From Flavobacterium okayamense (GTDB lineage: Bacteria; Bacteroidota; Bacteroidia; Flavobacteriales; Flavobacteriaceae), in assembly GCF_019702945.1 (NCBI RefSeq), contig NZ_AP024749.1, forward strand, positions 2,046,001 through 2,110,000: DNA of 64,000 bases, read 5' to 3'. The notes beneath the pieces are model-generated. The model made no database searches. It worked only from the letters and a program-made list of their open reading frames with translations, and was not told the origin of the DNA. Positions 54,596-62,942 of this stretch are shown here, in pieces. The position numbers and the translations under genes were made by a program. Position 1 is the stretch's first letter. The number at the start of each line of letters is the position of its first letter.

Positions 54596-55234
54596 TTATT
54601 CAACTGTTACTAGACCATTATATTCAATAACAACTTGAGCTATATCAGTATATTTATATTCTCCATTTTTTATTTTTTGGACAATTGTGGGGTTATCGGC
54701 AAAATATTTAGAAGCACGCTTTTTAAATAAACTATTTCTGTTAACACTTTTACCATCATTAAACGCAACAGCTGTGGCATAATCTTCATTATCTCTTTTG
54801 CAATAAAAATTTATTCCTCCAGAACTAAACCCTTGCATATTATAAACGGGCCTAAATTTACCATTACCCCAAGTATAAGTATAAAGTTTTACTTTGCCTA
54901 TTGGTATTGCGGCTTGCATTAGTTCGGTTTTGTCACTAGACTTATCAATTCTAACATTATAATAATCTATAATAGCTCCATTATAACCTTTAAAGGTAAT
55001 TTTTTCGACATCTTTTTTAGAAACTTTTTCAGTTTTATCTCCAATGGTTATTTTAAATTCTTTTTCATTTGATAAAATAGGAAAGCTTACTTTTCCATTT
55101 TTTGTATTTCCATCTTTTAATGTTATAACCACATCGGACTCATCTACAACAGATTGGTTTTTCTTAGACTTTTGGCAATTCCCATTTAATCCAATTAAAA
55201 TTAGTAAAACTGTTATTAAAATGTTTTTTCTCAT
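54596..55234 (-). CDS. Hypothetical secreted protein
   Basis: A 212-residue protein with a signal peptide ending GNC (MRKNILITVLLILIGLNGNC), which may be a lipoprotein Cys at 20. The mature part begins with a small-barrel-like DVVITLKDGNTKNGKVSFPI and VSKKDVEKITFKGY, then IGKVKLYTYTWGNGKFRPVY. Similar proteins occur across flavobacteria as unnamed secreted proteins. Function unknown. Confidence 0.75.
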   Translation of the reverse strand: MRKNILITVLLILIGLNGNCQKSKKNQSVVDESDVVITLKDGNTKNGKVSFPILSNEKEFKITIGDKTEKVSKKDVEKITFKGYNGAIIDYYNVRIDKSSDKTELMQAAIPIGKVKLYTYTWGNGKFRPVYNMQGFSSGGINFYCKRDNEDYATAVAFNDGKSVNRNSLFKKRASKYFADNPTIVQKIKNGEYKYTDIAQVVIEYNGLVTVE

Positions 55235-55320
55235 TGTTTGATTAAAGATTAAGTTTTTTTATTAATACTATTTGTAGGCAATATAGGATTAATAATTTAA
55301 CCAACAAGAACTTTTTTTAA

Positions 55321-55776
55321 TCAACTTAAACTTCCAAATTTTCCGTCATTAAAATCGTTAAACGCTTGAATAATTTCTTCACGTGTATTCATTACAAATG
55401 GGCCATGCGCAACTATAGGCTCATTTATGGGTTCGCCACTTAAAACTAAAACTATCGCATTTTCTGTAGCTTCAATAGTAAAAGTTTCGCCATCATTTTC
55501 AAATAATACAAAATGATCTGTTGCAACATTCTCACCATTCACTTTTACATTTCCTTCAATTACGACTAAACCTGTATTGTAATTTGCCGGAAAATTAAAT
55601 TCTGCTTTTCCACCCGCATTTAGTTTAGCGTTCATCATATTTACTGGACTAAATGTAAAAGCTGGACCTTTATTACCGTTATAATTCCCAGCAATAACTT
55701 CAATAAAACTATTTTTACCCAAATCAACTTTCGTCATTTCGTTGTTTTTAATGGCTTGATATTTAGGGGCACTCAT
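55321..55776 (-). CDS. Pirin C-terminal cupin half (split gene)
   Basis: A 151-residue ORF starting MSAPKYQAIKNNEMTKV, which is normally the middle of a full pirin, directly after the VNLPKKDK segment. It contains the C-terminal cupin (GNVKVNGENVATDHFVLFENDG; EPINEPIVAHGPFVMNTREEI). It starts two bases after the stop of the N-terminal half (TAAAATG), so it could be made by re-initiation. Removing one A from the A7 run just before would fuse the halves into one normal pirin. Confidence 0.85.
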   Translation of the reverse strand: MSAPKYQAIKNNEMTKVDLGKNSFIEVIAGNYNGNKGPAFTFSPVNMMNAKLNAGGKAEFNFPANYNTGLVVIEGNVKVNGENVATDHFVLFENDGETFTIEATENAIVLVLSGEPINEPIVAHGPFVMNTREEIIQAFNDFNDGKFGSLS

Positions 55777-55777
55777 T

Positions 55778-56191
55778 TTATCTTTTTTTAGGTAAATTCA
55801 CCCATAGTTGTACCATTTGGAAAATACCACCTTCTTTAGCCCATTCAGTCTCATGAAATTCTTTATGTAAAACGCCACTTGCAGCTGTCATCCATTGCAC
55901 ATCACCTTGCCCGATAATTCCGCCACCACCAGCACTATCATGATGCTCTACTTTTCCGTTATAAGCAATAGTTACCGTTTCAAAACCTCTATGCGGATGT
56001 ACGCCAACTCCTCTTGGAGAATCTGTTGGGGCGAAAAAGTGTTTTGAATTATAATCTAACATTATAAAAGGGTTCATTCGTTCCATATCTAAATGATATG
56101 CACTTGGAATAAAATTGTGAACTCTAAAGCCATCACCTACAAAATGTGGAGTAGGAGGAGCTATAACTAATTCTATATTTTTTGTTGCCAT
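55778..56191 (-). CDS. Pirin N-terminal cupin half (split gene)
   Basis: A 137-residue ORF ending VNLPKKR. The metal-binding cupin motifs are intact: GVHPHRGFETVTIAYNG (two His), HHDSAGGGGIIGQGDVQWMTA, and LHKEFHETEW. Pirins bind Fe(II) and some have quercetinase activity (family knowledge). The reading frame breaks at CCT-A7-G (plus strand 7 T near 55786-55792): with six A it would continue PKKDKMSAPKYQ, the family sequence. This is a real disruption, a slippage site or a sequencing error. Confidence 0.85.
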   Translation of the reverse strand: MATKNIELVIAPPTPHFVGDGFRVHNFIPSAYHLDMERMNPFIMLDYNSKHFFAPTDSPRGVGVHPHRGFETVTIAYNGKVEHHDSAGGGGIIGQGDVQWMTAASGVLHKEFHETEWAKEGGIFQMVQLWVNLPKKR

Positions 56192-56216
56192 ACCTTAAAT
56201 ATTTAATTGTTTACTA

Positions 56217-56224
56217 CAAATTTA
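56217..56224 (-). promoter_or_regulatory. -7 box upstream of the pirin gene
   Basis: Minus strand TAAATTTG matches TAnnTTTG, 26 bp before the ATG at 56191. Confidence 0.4.
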
Positions 56225-56351
56225 CTACTTGTTTAATAGATGAAACTTAATGTAGGACAAGAAAATAGCTGTTTTACAGTTTTGAGAATATTTCCACTTG
56301 AAATAATAAATTTTATTGTAAATTTACACACCAAACACAACTACTTACTTC

Positions 56352-56894
56352 ATGAGTCAAAAAATATTACTTTCCGCAAAAGAAGTAAACATTATTTTGC
56401 ACCGTTTGGCTTGTCAGTTAATTGAAAATCACAATGATTTTTCAAATACTATTTTAATAGGAATTCAACCAAGAGGAACTTATTTAGCCAAAAGATTAGC
56501 TACAATCTTAGAAAACGATTATAAAATTTCAAACATCAAGTTAGGGTTTTTAGATATTACATTCTTTAGAGATGACTTTAGAAGAGGTGAAAAGCCTTTA
56601 GAAGCCAATAAGACTGAAATTAATTTTATTGTGGAAGATAAAAAAGTGGTCTTTATTGATGATGTTTTATACACTGGAAGAAGTATACGTTCGGCATTAA
56701 CAGCGATTCAATCGTTTGGTCGTCCGGCTGAAATTGAGCTTCTAGCTCTAATAGATAGACGTTTTAGTAGACATTTACCAATTCAGCCTGATTATAGAGG
56801 AAGACAAGTAGACGCTATAAATAATGAAAAAGTAGTGGTAAAGTGGCATGAAAATGATGGTGAGGATTTAGTACTACTTGAAGAGAAAAAATAA
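56352..56894 (+). CDS. pyrR: PyrR-like uracil phosphoribosyltransferase / pyr regulator
   Basis: A 180-residue type I phosphoribosyltransferase. The PRPP loop is VVFIDDVLYTGRSIRSAL (about 96-113), with IGIQPRGTYLAKRL and LIDRRFSRHLPIQPDYRGRQV, the PyrR-specific sequence. PyrR binds pyr mRNA in Firmicutes; in Bacteroidetes regulation is less clear, and I see no obvious anti-terminator hairpin in the 160-bp leader. pyrB follows after 30 bp. Confidence 0.93.
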   Translation: MSQKILLSAKEVNIILHRLACQLIENHNDFSNTILIGIQPRGTYLAKRLATILENDYKISNIKLGFLDITFFRDDFRRGEKPLEANKTEINFIVEDKKVVFIDDVLYTGRSIRSALTAIQSFGRPAEIELLALIDRRFSRHLPIQPDYRGRQVDAINNEKVVVKWHENDGEDLVLLEEKK

Positions 56895-56924
56895 AAAGAC
56901 AACAACACAACGACAATACCATAA

Positions 56925-57854
56925 ATGAAAGAGTTATCAGTAAATCACTTAATCGGAATAAAGTATATAACGAAAGACGATATTGATTTAATCTTTGAAA
57001 CTGCCGATCACTTTAAAGAAGTTATCAATAGGCCAATAAAGAAAGTACCTTCACTTCGCGATGTTACTATTGCAAATATTTTCTTTGAAAACAGTACGCG
57101 TACAAAACTTTCATTTGAATTAGCTCAAAAACGACTTTCTGCAGATGTAATTAGTTTTTCGGCAGCACAATCATCTGTGAAAAAAGGCGAAACTTTAATT
57201 GATACAGTAAATAACATTCTATCAATGAAGGTTGATATGGTGGTAATGAGACATAGTTCGCCTGGTGCAGCTCATTTCTTATCGCAAAACATTAATGCAA
57301 GTGTAGTGAATGCTGGTGATGGTGCACATGAACACCCAACACAAGCTTTATTAGATAGTTTTACGATAAGAGAAAAGTTAGGTGATGTAGGAGGAAAGAA
57401 AGTTGTTATTGTTGGAGATATCTTACACTCAAGAGTTGCGTTGTCAAATATTTTTGCGCTACAAAAATTAGGAGCAGAAGTTAAATTATGCGGACCGAAA
57501 ACCTTAATGCCTAAATATGTAGAAAGTTTAGGGGTAAAAGTTGAACCTAATTTGAGAAAAGCTTTAGAATGGGCTGATGTTGCAAATATGCTTCGTGTTC
57601 AAAATGAGCGTTTAGATGTGAATTATTTTCCATCAACAAGAGAATACGCCCAACAATATGGTGTTACCAAAGAATTATTAGATTCGCTTAACAAAGAAGT
57701 AGTAATTATGCATCCAGGACCAATAAATAGAGGTGTAGAGATTACTTCAGATGTTGCAGATTCTCAACAATCGGTTATTTTAAACCAAGTAGAGAATGGT
57801 GTAGCTATTAGAATGGCGGTTATTTATTTATTGGCTAGTAAAATAAAGCAATAG
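56925..57854 (+). CDS. pyrB: Aspartate carbamoyltransferase catalytic subunit
   Basis: A 309-residue protein. Carbamoyl phosphate site FFENSTRTKLSFELA (about 52-66), MRHSSPGAAHFL, HEHPTQALLDSFTI (about 133-146), and the aspartate-site regions MLRVQNERLD and HPGPINRGVEI. It forms carbamoyl-aspartate in de novo pyrimidine synthesis (family knowledge). Operon with pyrR; no pyrI follows. Confidence 0.97.
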   Translation: MKELSVNHLIGIKYITKDDIDLIFETADHFKEVINRPIKKVPSLRDVTIANIFFENSTRTKLSFELAQKRLSADVISFSAAQSSVKKGETLIDTVNNILSMKVDMVVMRHSSPGAAHFLSQNINASVVNAGDGAHEHPTQALLDSFTIREKLGDVGGKKVVIVGDILHSRVALSNIFALQKLGAEVKLCGPKTLMPKYVESLGVKVEPNLRKALEWADVANMLRVQNERLDVNYFPSTREYAQQYGVTKELLDSLNKEVVIMHPGPINRGVEITSDVADSQQSVILNQVENGVAIRMAVIYLLASKIKQ

Positions 57855-57871
57855 ATTTAGTATTTTTTGGA

Positions 57872-58192
57872 ATGAACATTATATTGAAAAAGATTTTCTA
57901 TTTTATTACTATAGCTATTATTTTAATTTTTGGAAGATATATTATTGAAGGACCAGGGAAACAGATGGTTTTCGTAATTATTGTTAATTTTTGGCTTTCT
58001 GTTTGTGCTCTATTAATTTATTCTATGAGTTCATATATTTTTAAAAATTTAGTTTTAAAAACATTATTTTCAGTTATTTTATTTTTTATTCTTAATTTTT
58101 ATTTTTTGGGTCCCTTTTTTTATATTGAATTAATTATCTATGTTTTATCTGTAATTACATTATCTTTATATATTGAAGATAAGTTTAGATAA
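57872..58192 (+). CDS. Hypothetical small membrane protein
   Basis: A 106-residue protein with four hydrophobic segments (IFYFITIAIILIFGRYII, FVIIVNFWLSVCALLIYSM, LFSVILFFILNFYFLGPF, IELIIYVLSVITLSLYI). No family recognised. It is 17 bp after pyrB and 37 bp before the next gene, all on the plus strand, so probably cotranscribed. Confidence 0.65.
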   Translation: MNIILKKIFYFITIAIILIFGRYIIEGPGKQMVFVIIVNFWLSVCALLIYSMSSYIFKNLVLKTLFSVILFFILNFYFLGPFFYIELIIYVLSVITLSLYIEDKFR

Positions 58193-58229
58193 AATAAAAA
58201 AACTATCTTAGCGTAGCTAAAATTTACAT

Positions 58230-58562
58230 ATGAAAGTAGATAGAAAAGGACATACTACTGTAATAAAAGAAACAAAAGGAGATATTCAGTTGTTTATGAA
58301 TAATCTAACGAATGTTTTCCACGATTTTAAAAATGATAATTTAATTGTTGATGTTTCTCATGACAATAAAGTTACATTGGTAGATTTACTAAAATTTAAA
58401 GATTTGGTGAAACAGCATAAAAAAGCTAAAAAATCTTTTGTTATAGTTGCTGAGAATGTAGACTTTAACGATGTTCCTGAAGACATTCATATAGTACCTT
58501 CGGTTTTAGAAGCGCATGATATTATTGAAATGGAAGAAATCGAGCGCGATTTAGGATTTTAA
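58230..58562 (+). CDS. STAS-like hypothetical protein upstream of rnz
   Basis: A 110-residue soluble protein: MKVDRKGHTTVIKETKGD, LIVDVSHDNKVTLVDLLKFKDL, SFVIVAENVDFNDVPEDIHIVPSV and a C-terminal HDIIEMEEIERDLGF. The alternating beta-alpha pattern suggests an anti-sigma-antagonist (STAS-like) fold. Relatives precede ribonuclease Z in flavobacterial genomes and are sometimes misnamed as it. Function unknown. Confidence 0.78.
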   Translation: MKVDRKGHTTVIKETKGDIQLFMNNLTNVFHDFKNDNLIVDVSHDNKVTLVDLLKFKDLVKQHKKAKKSFVIVAENVDFNDVPEDIHIVPSVLEAHDIIEMEEIERDLGF

Positions 58563-58604
58563 TTTACTGCTTCAAGTTATATGCTCTAAGCTAAAAGCAT
58601 AAAA

Positions 58605-59510
58605 ATGAAATTAACCATATTAGGCTGTTACGCTGCAACACCCCGAACCATATCAAATCCTACTGCTCAAGTTTTAGAAATAAAAAACCATTTATTTTTA
58701 ATAGACTGTGGAGAAGGAACTCAAGTTCAGCTACGCAAGAATAAAATCAAGTTTTCAAAAGTTAACCACATCTTTATTTCCCATTTACATGGCGATCATT
58801 TTTATGGATTAGTAGGTCTATTATCTACTTTTATGTTATTGAATCGTGAAAATGATTTACATGTTTACGGCCCAAAAGGAATTAAAGAAATTATCTTACT
58901 ACAATTAAGAGCTTCTGGGTCTTACACTGGCTATAATTTATATTTTCACGAGTTAATTTCTAAAGAAAGTGAAATCATTTTTGAAGATGAAAAAGTGGTG
59001 GTTAAGACAATTCCATTAAAACACAGAGTGTATACAAATGGCTTTTTATTTCAAGAAAAAAACATAAAGCGTAAGTTGAATTTAGAAGCTATAGAAAGCT
59101 ATAAAATAGACACTTGCTATTTTCAAAAACTAGTTTACGGAGGCGATATGAAGTTAGAAGATGGAACTATTATTCCAAACGAAGTACTCACATCAGACCC
59201 TGATCCTGAGAAAAGTTATGCTTTTTGTAGCGATACTGTCTATAACGAAGATATTCTTCCCATCATTAAAGATGTTGATGTACTCTATCATGAAACTACT
59301 TTTTTAGATAGTGAGGAACATCTTGCTGAAAAAACTATGCATACAACTGCAAAACAAGCCGCAAAAATTGCTAAATTGGCAAATGCTAAAGCTTTAATTA
59401 TGGGACATTATTCAACACGTTATGGTAGTTTAGATCCTTTTAAAGAAGAAGCAGAAACTATTTTTACTAATGTAATTCTTGCAGATGATGGAAAAACAAT
59501 CGAACTCTGA
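58605..59510 (+). CDS. rnz: Ribonuclease Z
   Basis: A 301-residue metallo-beta-lactamase-fold nuclease. Zinc motif SHLHGDHFYGL (H60, H62, D64, H65), LIDCGEGTQVQLRK, PLKHRVYTNGFLF, YAFCSDT and MHTTAKQAAKIA, MGHYSTRY. It cleaves the 3' trailer of tRNA precursors (family knowledge). It lies in a plus-strand series with the STAS-like gene and pdxH. Confidence 0.96.
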   Translation: MKLTILGCYAATPRTISNPTAQVLEIKNHLFLIDCGEGTQVQLRKNKIKFSKVNHIFISHLHGDHFYGLVGLLSTFMLLNRENDLHVYGPKGIKEIILLQLRASGSYTGYNLYFHELISKESEIIFEDEKVVVKTIPLKHRVYTNGFLFQEKNIKRKLNLEAIESYKIDTCYFQKLVYGGDMKLEDGTIIPNEVLTSDPDPEKSYAFCSDTVYNEDILPIIKDVDVLYHETTFLDSEEHLAEKTMHTTAKQAAKIAKLANAKALIMGHYSTRYGSLDPFKEEAETIFTNVILADDGKTIEL

Positions 59511-59572
59511 GAGCTATTTAAGCCGAATTTTAAAATTTATATTTAATCTTTTTGTAAAGAAGAAAAAATAAT

Positions 59573-60217
59573 ATGAGCGATTTAAGTGATTACAGAAAAT
59601 CTTATGAAAAGTCAGAACTTTTAGAAACTAATATTCCAGAAGATCCTATTAATTTATTTAACCGTTGGTTTCACGAAGTAGAAGACTTTGGAGGAGTTGA
59701 TGAAGTTAACGCCATGACAGTTTCAACCTTAGGATTAGATGGTTTTCCTAAGAGTAGAGTAGTATTGCTTAAAAGGTTTAATGAAGAAGGCTTTATTTTT
59801 TATACCAATTATAATTCTGAAAAAGGAAAAGCAATTATAGAAAACCCTAATATTTGTTTGTCATTTTTTTGGCATTCTATGGAACGACAAGTTATTATTA
59901 AAGGTGTAGCTGAAAAAACACCAACAATAATTTCTGATAACTATTTTGCTTCCCGACCTAAAGGAAGTCAATTAGGCGCTTTAGTTTCTGCACAAAGTGA
60001 AATCATTCCTAATCGCGAATATTTAGAAGATAACTTAAAACAATTAGAAAAAGAATACGAAGGAAAAGAAGTACCACGACCTGATTTTTGGGGCGGATTT
60101 TTAGTTAAACCAGTTGAAGTTGAATTTTGGCAAGGACGTCCAAATCGTCTTCATGATCGTATTCGTTATAAATTATCAGAAAATTACTACTGGAATATAG
60201 ATAGATTATCTCCCTGA
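59573..60217 (+). CDS. pdxH: Pyridoxamine 5'-phosphate oxidase
   Basis: A 214-residue FMN enzyme: MTVSTLGLDGFPKSRVVLLKR (FMN site), FIFYTNYNSEKGKAI, FFWHSMERQVIIKGVAEK, SRPKGSQLGALVSAQS, and the C-terminal PdxH dimer domain FWQGRPNRLHDRIRYKL ending WNIDRLSP. It oxidises pyridoxamine or pyridoxine phosphate to PLP with O2 (family knowledge). Confidence 0.97.
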   Translation: MSDLSDYRKSYEKSELLETNIPEDPINLFNRWFHEVEDFGGVDEVNAMTVSTLGLDGFPKSRVVLLKRFNEEGFIFYTNYNSEKGKAIIENPNICLSFFWHSMERQVIIKGVAEKTPTIISDNYFASRPKGSQLGALVSAQSEIIPNREYLEDNLKQLEKEYEGKEVPRPDFWGGFLVKPVEVEFWQGRPNRLHDRIRYKLSENYYWNIDRLSP

Positions 60218-60250
60218 TAATCAAATACTTAATTAAATGTTAAAAAAACA

Positions 60251-60282
60251 TGCATTTCGTCGAAAAAAATTGCATGTTGTCG
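60251..60282 (+). promoter_or_regulatory. Direct-repeat pair upstream of the CAP gene
   Basis: TGCATTTCGTCG (60251-60262) and TGCATGTTGTCG (60271-60282), 10 of 12 bases identical and exactly 20 bp apart, just upstream of and overlapping the -33 region. A regulator binding on one DNA face is plausible. Confidence 0.5.
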
Positions 60283-60299
60283 GATAGGTTGTATATTTG
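60270..60299 (+). promoter_or_regulatory. Promoter of the CAP-domain lipoprotein gene
   Basis: TTG at 60270-60272, 19 bases, TATATTTG at 60292-60299. A leader of about 75 nt precedes the ATG at 60381. Confidence 0.65.
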
Positions 60300-60380
60300 T
60301 CCTGTAAATCAATCACTTAGTCGATGATTGAGCTGCAAAGACAACTATAAAAAAATATTAACATTTAATTGAGTTTGATT

Positions 60381-60884
60381 ATGAAAAAAGTAATGTTAAC
60401 CCTTTTTGCCCTATTCACAATTTCTTTTTTAACTTCTTGTTCTAGCGATAGCGAATCTGTTGATTCAAGCAACCCTACTGTTGCAGACGCTACTGCAAAA
60501 GATTACAATCACTCAACATTTGAATTAGAACTTTTAGACTTAGTAAACGAATATCGTGTAAGTCAAGGTTTAAATACATTGTCTATAATTGAACATATTT
60601 CTTATGTTTCAGCTGGACATGATGACTATATGATTTCTGTTAATCAAGTAAGTCATGATAACTTTAATACTAGAAAAACAAACATGCAACAAGTATTAGG
60701 AGCTATTAGAGTTGGAGAAAACGTTGCTTACGGATTCTCAACACCTGAAGCTGCTTTAAATGCTTGGATTCAAAGTGATAGTCACCGTGCTAATCTTGAA
60801 GGAGATTATACTCATTTTGGAATTGCAGTTAAAGATAATTTAGAGGGTAGAAAATACTACACAAATATGTTTATTAAAAAATAA
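60381..60884 (+). CDS. CAP-domain (SCP-like) lipoprotein
   Basis: A 167-residue protein from the ATG at 60381 (MKKVMLTLFALF); four upstream codons begin at a TTG and are unlikely. Lipoprotein signal ends LTSC. The CAP domain is FELELLDLVNEYRVSQGLN, ISYVSAGHDDYMISVNQVSHDN, VGENVAYGF, ALNAWIQSDSHRANLEGDYTHFGIAV. CAP proteins of bacteria are secreted or surface proteins with poorly known roles. It is monocistronic with a strong promoter and terminator. Confidence 0.9.
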   Translation: MKKVMLTLFALFTISFLTSCSSDSESVDSSNPTVADATAKDYNHSTFELELLDLVNEYRVSQGLNTLSIIEHISYVSAGHDDYMISVNQVSHDNFNTRKTNMQQVLGAIRVGENVAYGFSTPEAALNAWIQSDSHRANLEGDYTHFGIAVKDNLEGRKYYTNMFIKK

Positions 60885-60900
60885 ATTGATTTGAGTAGTA

Positions 60901-60930
60901 AAAAAGGGCAACGTTTGTTGCCCTTTTTTT
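60901..60930 (+). terminator. Terminator after the CAP gene
   Basis: Stem AAAAAGGGCAAC / GTTGCCCTTTTT with a GTTT loop and T run. Confidence 0.9.
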
Positions 60931-60938
60931 ATGTTTAA

Positions 60939-60973
60939 AAAAACGTAAACCTCTAATGAATATTAGAGGTTTA
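60939..60973 (-). terminator. Terminator downstream of the PorE-like gene
   Basis: Perfect 12-bp stem TAAACCTCTAAT / ATTAGAGGTTTA (60946-60957, 60962-60973) with loop GAAT, followed on the minus strand by a T run. Confidence 0.85.
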
Positions 60974-61023
60974 CTAAAATGGATTAGAGGGTAGAAGTTA
61001 CGAGAAGTTAAGGAAAAAATATT

Positions 61024-62931
61024 CTAATCCATTTTCATTACTATAAATTCACTTCTTCTATTCTTTTGATGTTCCTCTTCAGAACAAGGTACGCCATCTG
61101 AACAACCGTTTACTAATTCTGTTTCTCCGTATCCTTTAGCGGTTAAACGTTCTCTTTCAATTCCATTCTTAACCATAAATTCTAAAGTAGATTTTGCACG
61201 TCTATCCGATAAAATTTCGTTATAACGATGTGTTTGTCTACTGTCAGTATGAGAACGAATATTTACGTGCATATTTGGGTAATCTTTCATTACTTCAACA
61301 ATTTTTTGAAGATCTTTTGCCGCATCTGGACGAATATTCCATTTGTCTAAGTCAAAATAGATGATACTGATATCAAAAATTTTGGCTAAATCGGTACCTT
61401 CAGTAACTGGAAATTTATTTCGTTTTAATGCAATATTTAATTCTGTTTCACCATTTTCTTTTGGTGTTGCAACTTGTTGTTCATTAGTGTCATAGTCTTC
61501 TTTTGAAGCTCTAACAATATATTTACTGTTACAATCTACATTTTCAAAGTAATATTCTGCAGCTTCATTTGCGGTTGTTTCATCAATTTTATTCATATCT
61601 TCATCAAAAAGCTCCACTTTACTACCAGGTAAAATTTCATTAGTATCGATATCTGAAATTAGTCCTTTAAGCTTTTGTTGACAAACTGAAAAAGTATAAA
61701 TATCATCAAATCCTTTTCCACCATCTCTATTTGAAGAGAAATAACCAATTTTATCTTTATTAATGATAAATGCAAAATCGTCCATTGAACTATTAATTGG
61801 CTTTGCAAGATTTATAGGTTTTTGAAAATTTCCATCTGTAAATTTTGATTCAAAAATGTCTAAACCACCTAAGCCTAATTGTCCATCTGATGCAAAATAT
61901 AGAGTATTATCTTCAGTTATGAAAGGAAAAGTATCTCGACCTTCAGTGTTAATCGTATTACCTAAATTTTCAGGAGAACCAAAAGAACCATTGTTAATAG
62001 TTACTTTATAAATATCTGAACTTCCCAATCCGCCGGGCATATTTGAAGCAAAATACATAGTTTTTTCATCACTACTCAAACTAGGGTGTGCACAACTATA
62101 TTCGTCACTGTTAAAAGGTAATTCAGTTATATTATCCCATTTTCCTTCAACAAGTTCGGCTTTATAAATTTTTAAGAGTGTACTTTTATCTTCATCTTTT
62201 CCTTTTTTACCATCATTAAAATTATTCCTAGTAAAATAAACGGTTTTTCCATCATTTGTAAAAACCGGAGTCGATTCATTAAACTTTGTATTAATCTCGT
62301 CTGACAAGTTTTTTGCTTCAGAAAAGTTTTTGCTGTCTTGCATTTCAGCAACATATAAATCTCTATTATTTTGATTAGTCCATTTATTAATTTTTGAAGA
62401 AACTGCACCATCTTCACGAGAAGAAGAAAAAACTATAAAGTTTCCAAAAAATGAAGGGCCAAAGTCTGAAAATTCGGTATTAAGATTTGTTTCTTCTACA
62501 GTATATTTTCCAGAATTTGATTCAATATCTCTTAAATAATCTTTGTTTTTAGAGTATTTTTCACCTCGAGAATCATTTGTTAAAGAATTAAACTTAGCTA
62601 AGTATTTATTTGCCTCATCATATTTTTCTTGTGCTTTAAGACATTGTGAATATCTAAAGTAGTATTCAGGTTCTACTTCTTCATTTAAAGCAAATAAATC
62701 GGAATACCATTTTGATGCTTTATCGATTTCTCCATTAAAGTAGTAAGCGTTACCAAGTCTTTTGAAAAGTTCGGCTGATTTATAACCTTTATCAGCTACT
62801 TTTTCATAAATTTCTATTGCATCTACGTATGAATACTTATCATATTTTTTATTAGCAGATGCTAACTGAGCTGTTTGTGAGAAACCTACACAATACAATG
62901 CTAAAAATATTATCGAATATATTGTTTTCAT
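61024..62931 (-). CDS. OmpA-family protein with TPR and PD40 propeller (PorE-like)
   Basis: A 635-residue protein with a signal peptide (ends GFSQ). TPR-like repeats at about 25-130 (YEKVADKGYKSAELFKRLGNAYYF), WD40-like PD40 blades at about 150-410 (STPVFTNDGKTVYFTRNN; HPSLSSDEKTMYFASNMPGG), a carboxypeptidase-regulatory-like domain at about 420-510, and a C-terminal OmpA peptidoglycan-binding domain (IIYFDLDKWNIRPDAA; IRSHTDSRQTHRYNEILSDR). This layout is that of PorE, a T9SS periplasmic anchor, or a paralogue. It follows the PorP/SprF gene by 11 bp in one operon. Confidence 0.9.
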   Translation of the reverse strand: MKTIYSIIFLALYCVGFSQTAQLASANKKYDKYSYVDAIEIYEKVADKGYKSAELFKRLGNAYYFNGEIDKASKWYSDLFALNEEVEPEYYFRYSQCLKAQEKYDEANKYLAKFNSLTNDSRGEKYSKNKDYLRDIESNSGKYTVEETNLNTEFSDFGPSFFGNFIVFSSSREDGAVSSKINKWTNQNNRDLYVAEMQDSKNFSEAKNLSDEINTKFNESTPVFTNDGKTVYFTRNNFNDGKKGKDEDKSTLLKIYKAELVEGKWDNITELPFNSDEYSCAHPSLSSDEKTMYFASNMPGGLGSSDIYKVTINNGSFGSPENLGNTINTEGRDTFPFITEDNTLYFASDGQLGLGGLDIFESKFTDGNFQKPINLAKPINSSMDDFAFIINKDKIGYFSSNRDGGKGFDDIYTFSVCQQKLKGLISDIDTNEILPGSKVELFDEDMNKIDETTANEAAEYYFENVDCNSKYIVRASKEDYDTNEQQVATPKENGETELNIALKRNKFPVTEGTDLAKIFDISIIYFDLDKWNIRPDAAKDLQKIVEVMKDYPNMHVNIRSHTDSRQTHRYNEILSDRRAKSTLEFMVKNGIERERLTAKGYGETELVNGCSDGVPCSEEEHQKNRRSEFIVMKMD

Positions 62932-62942
62932 AATCTCTCTGT

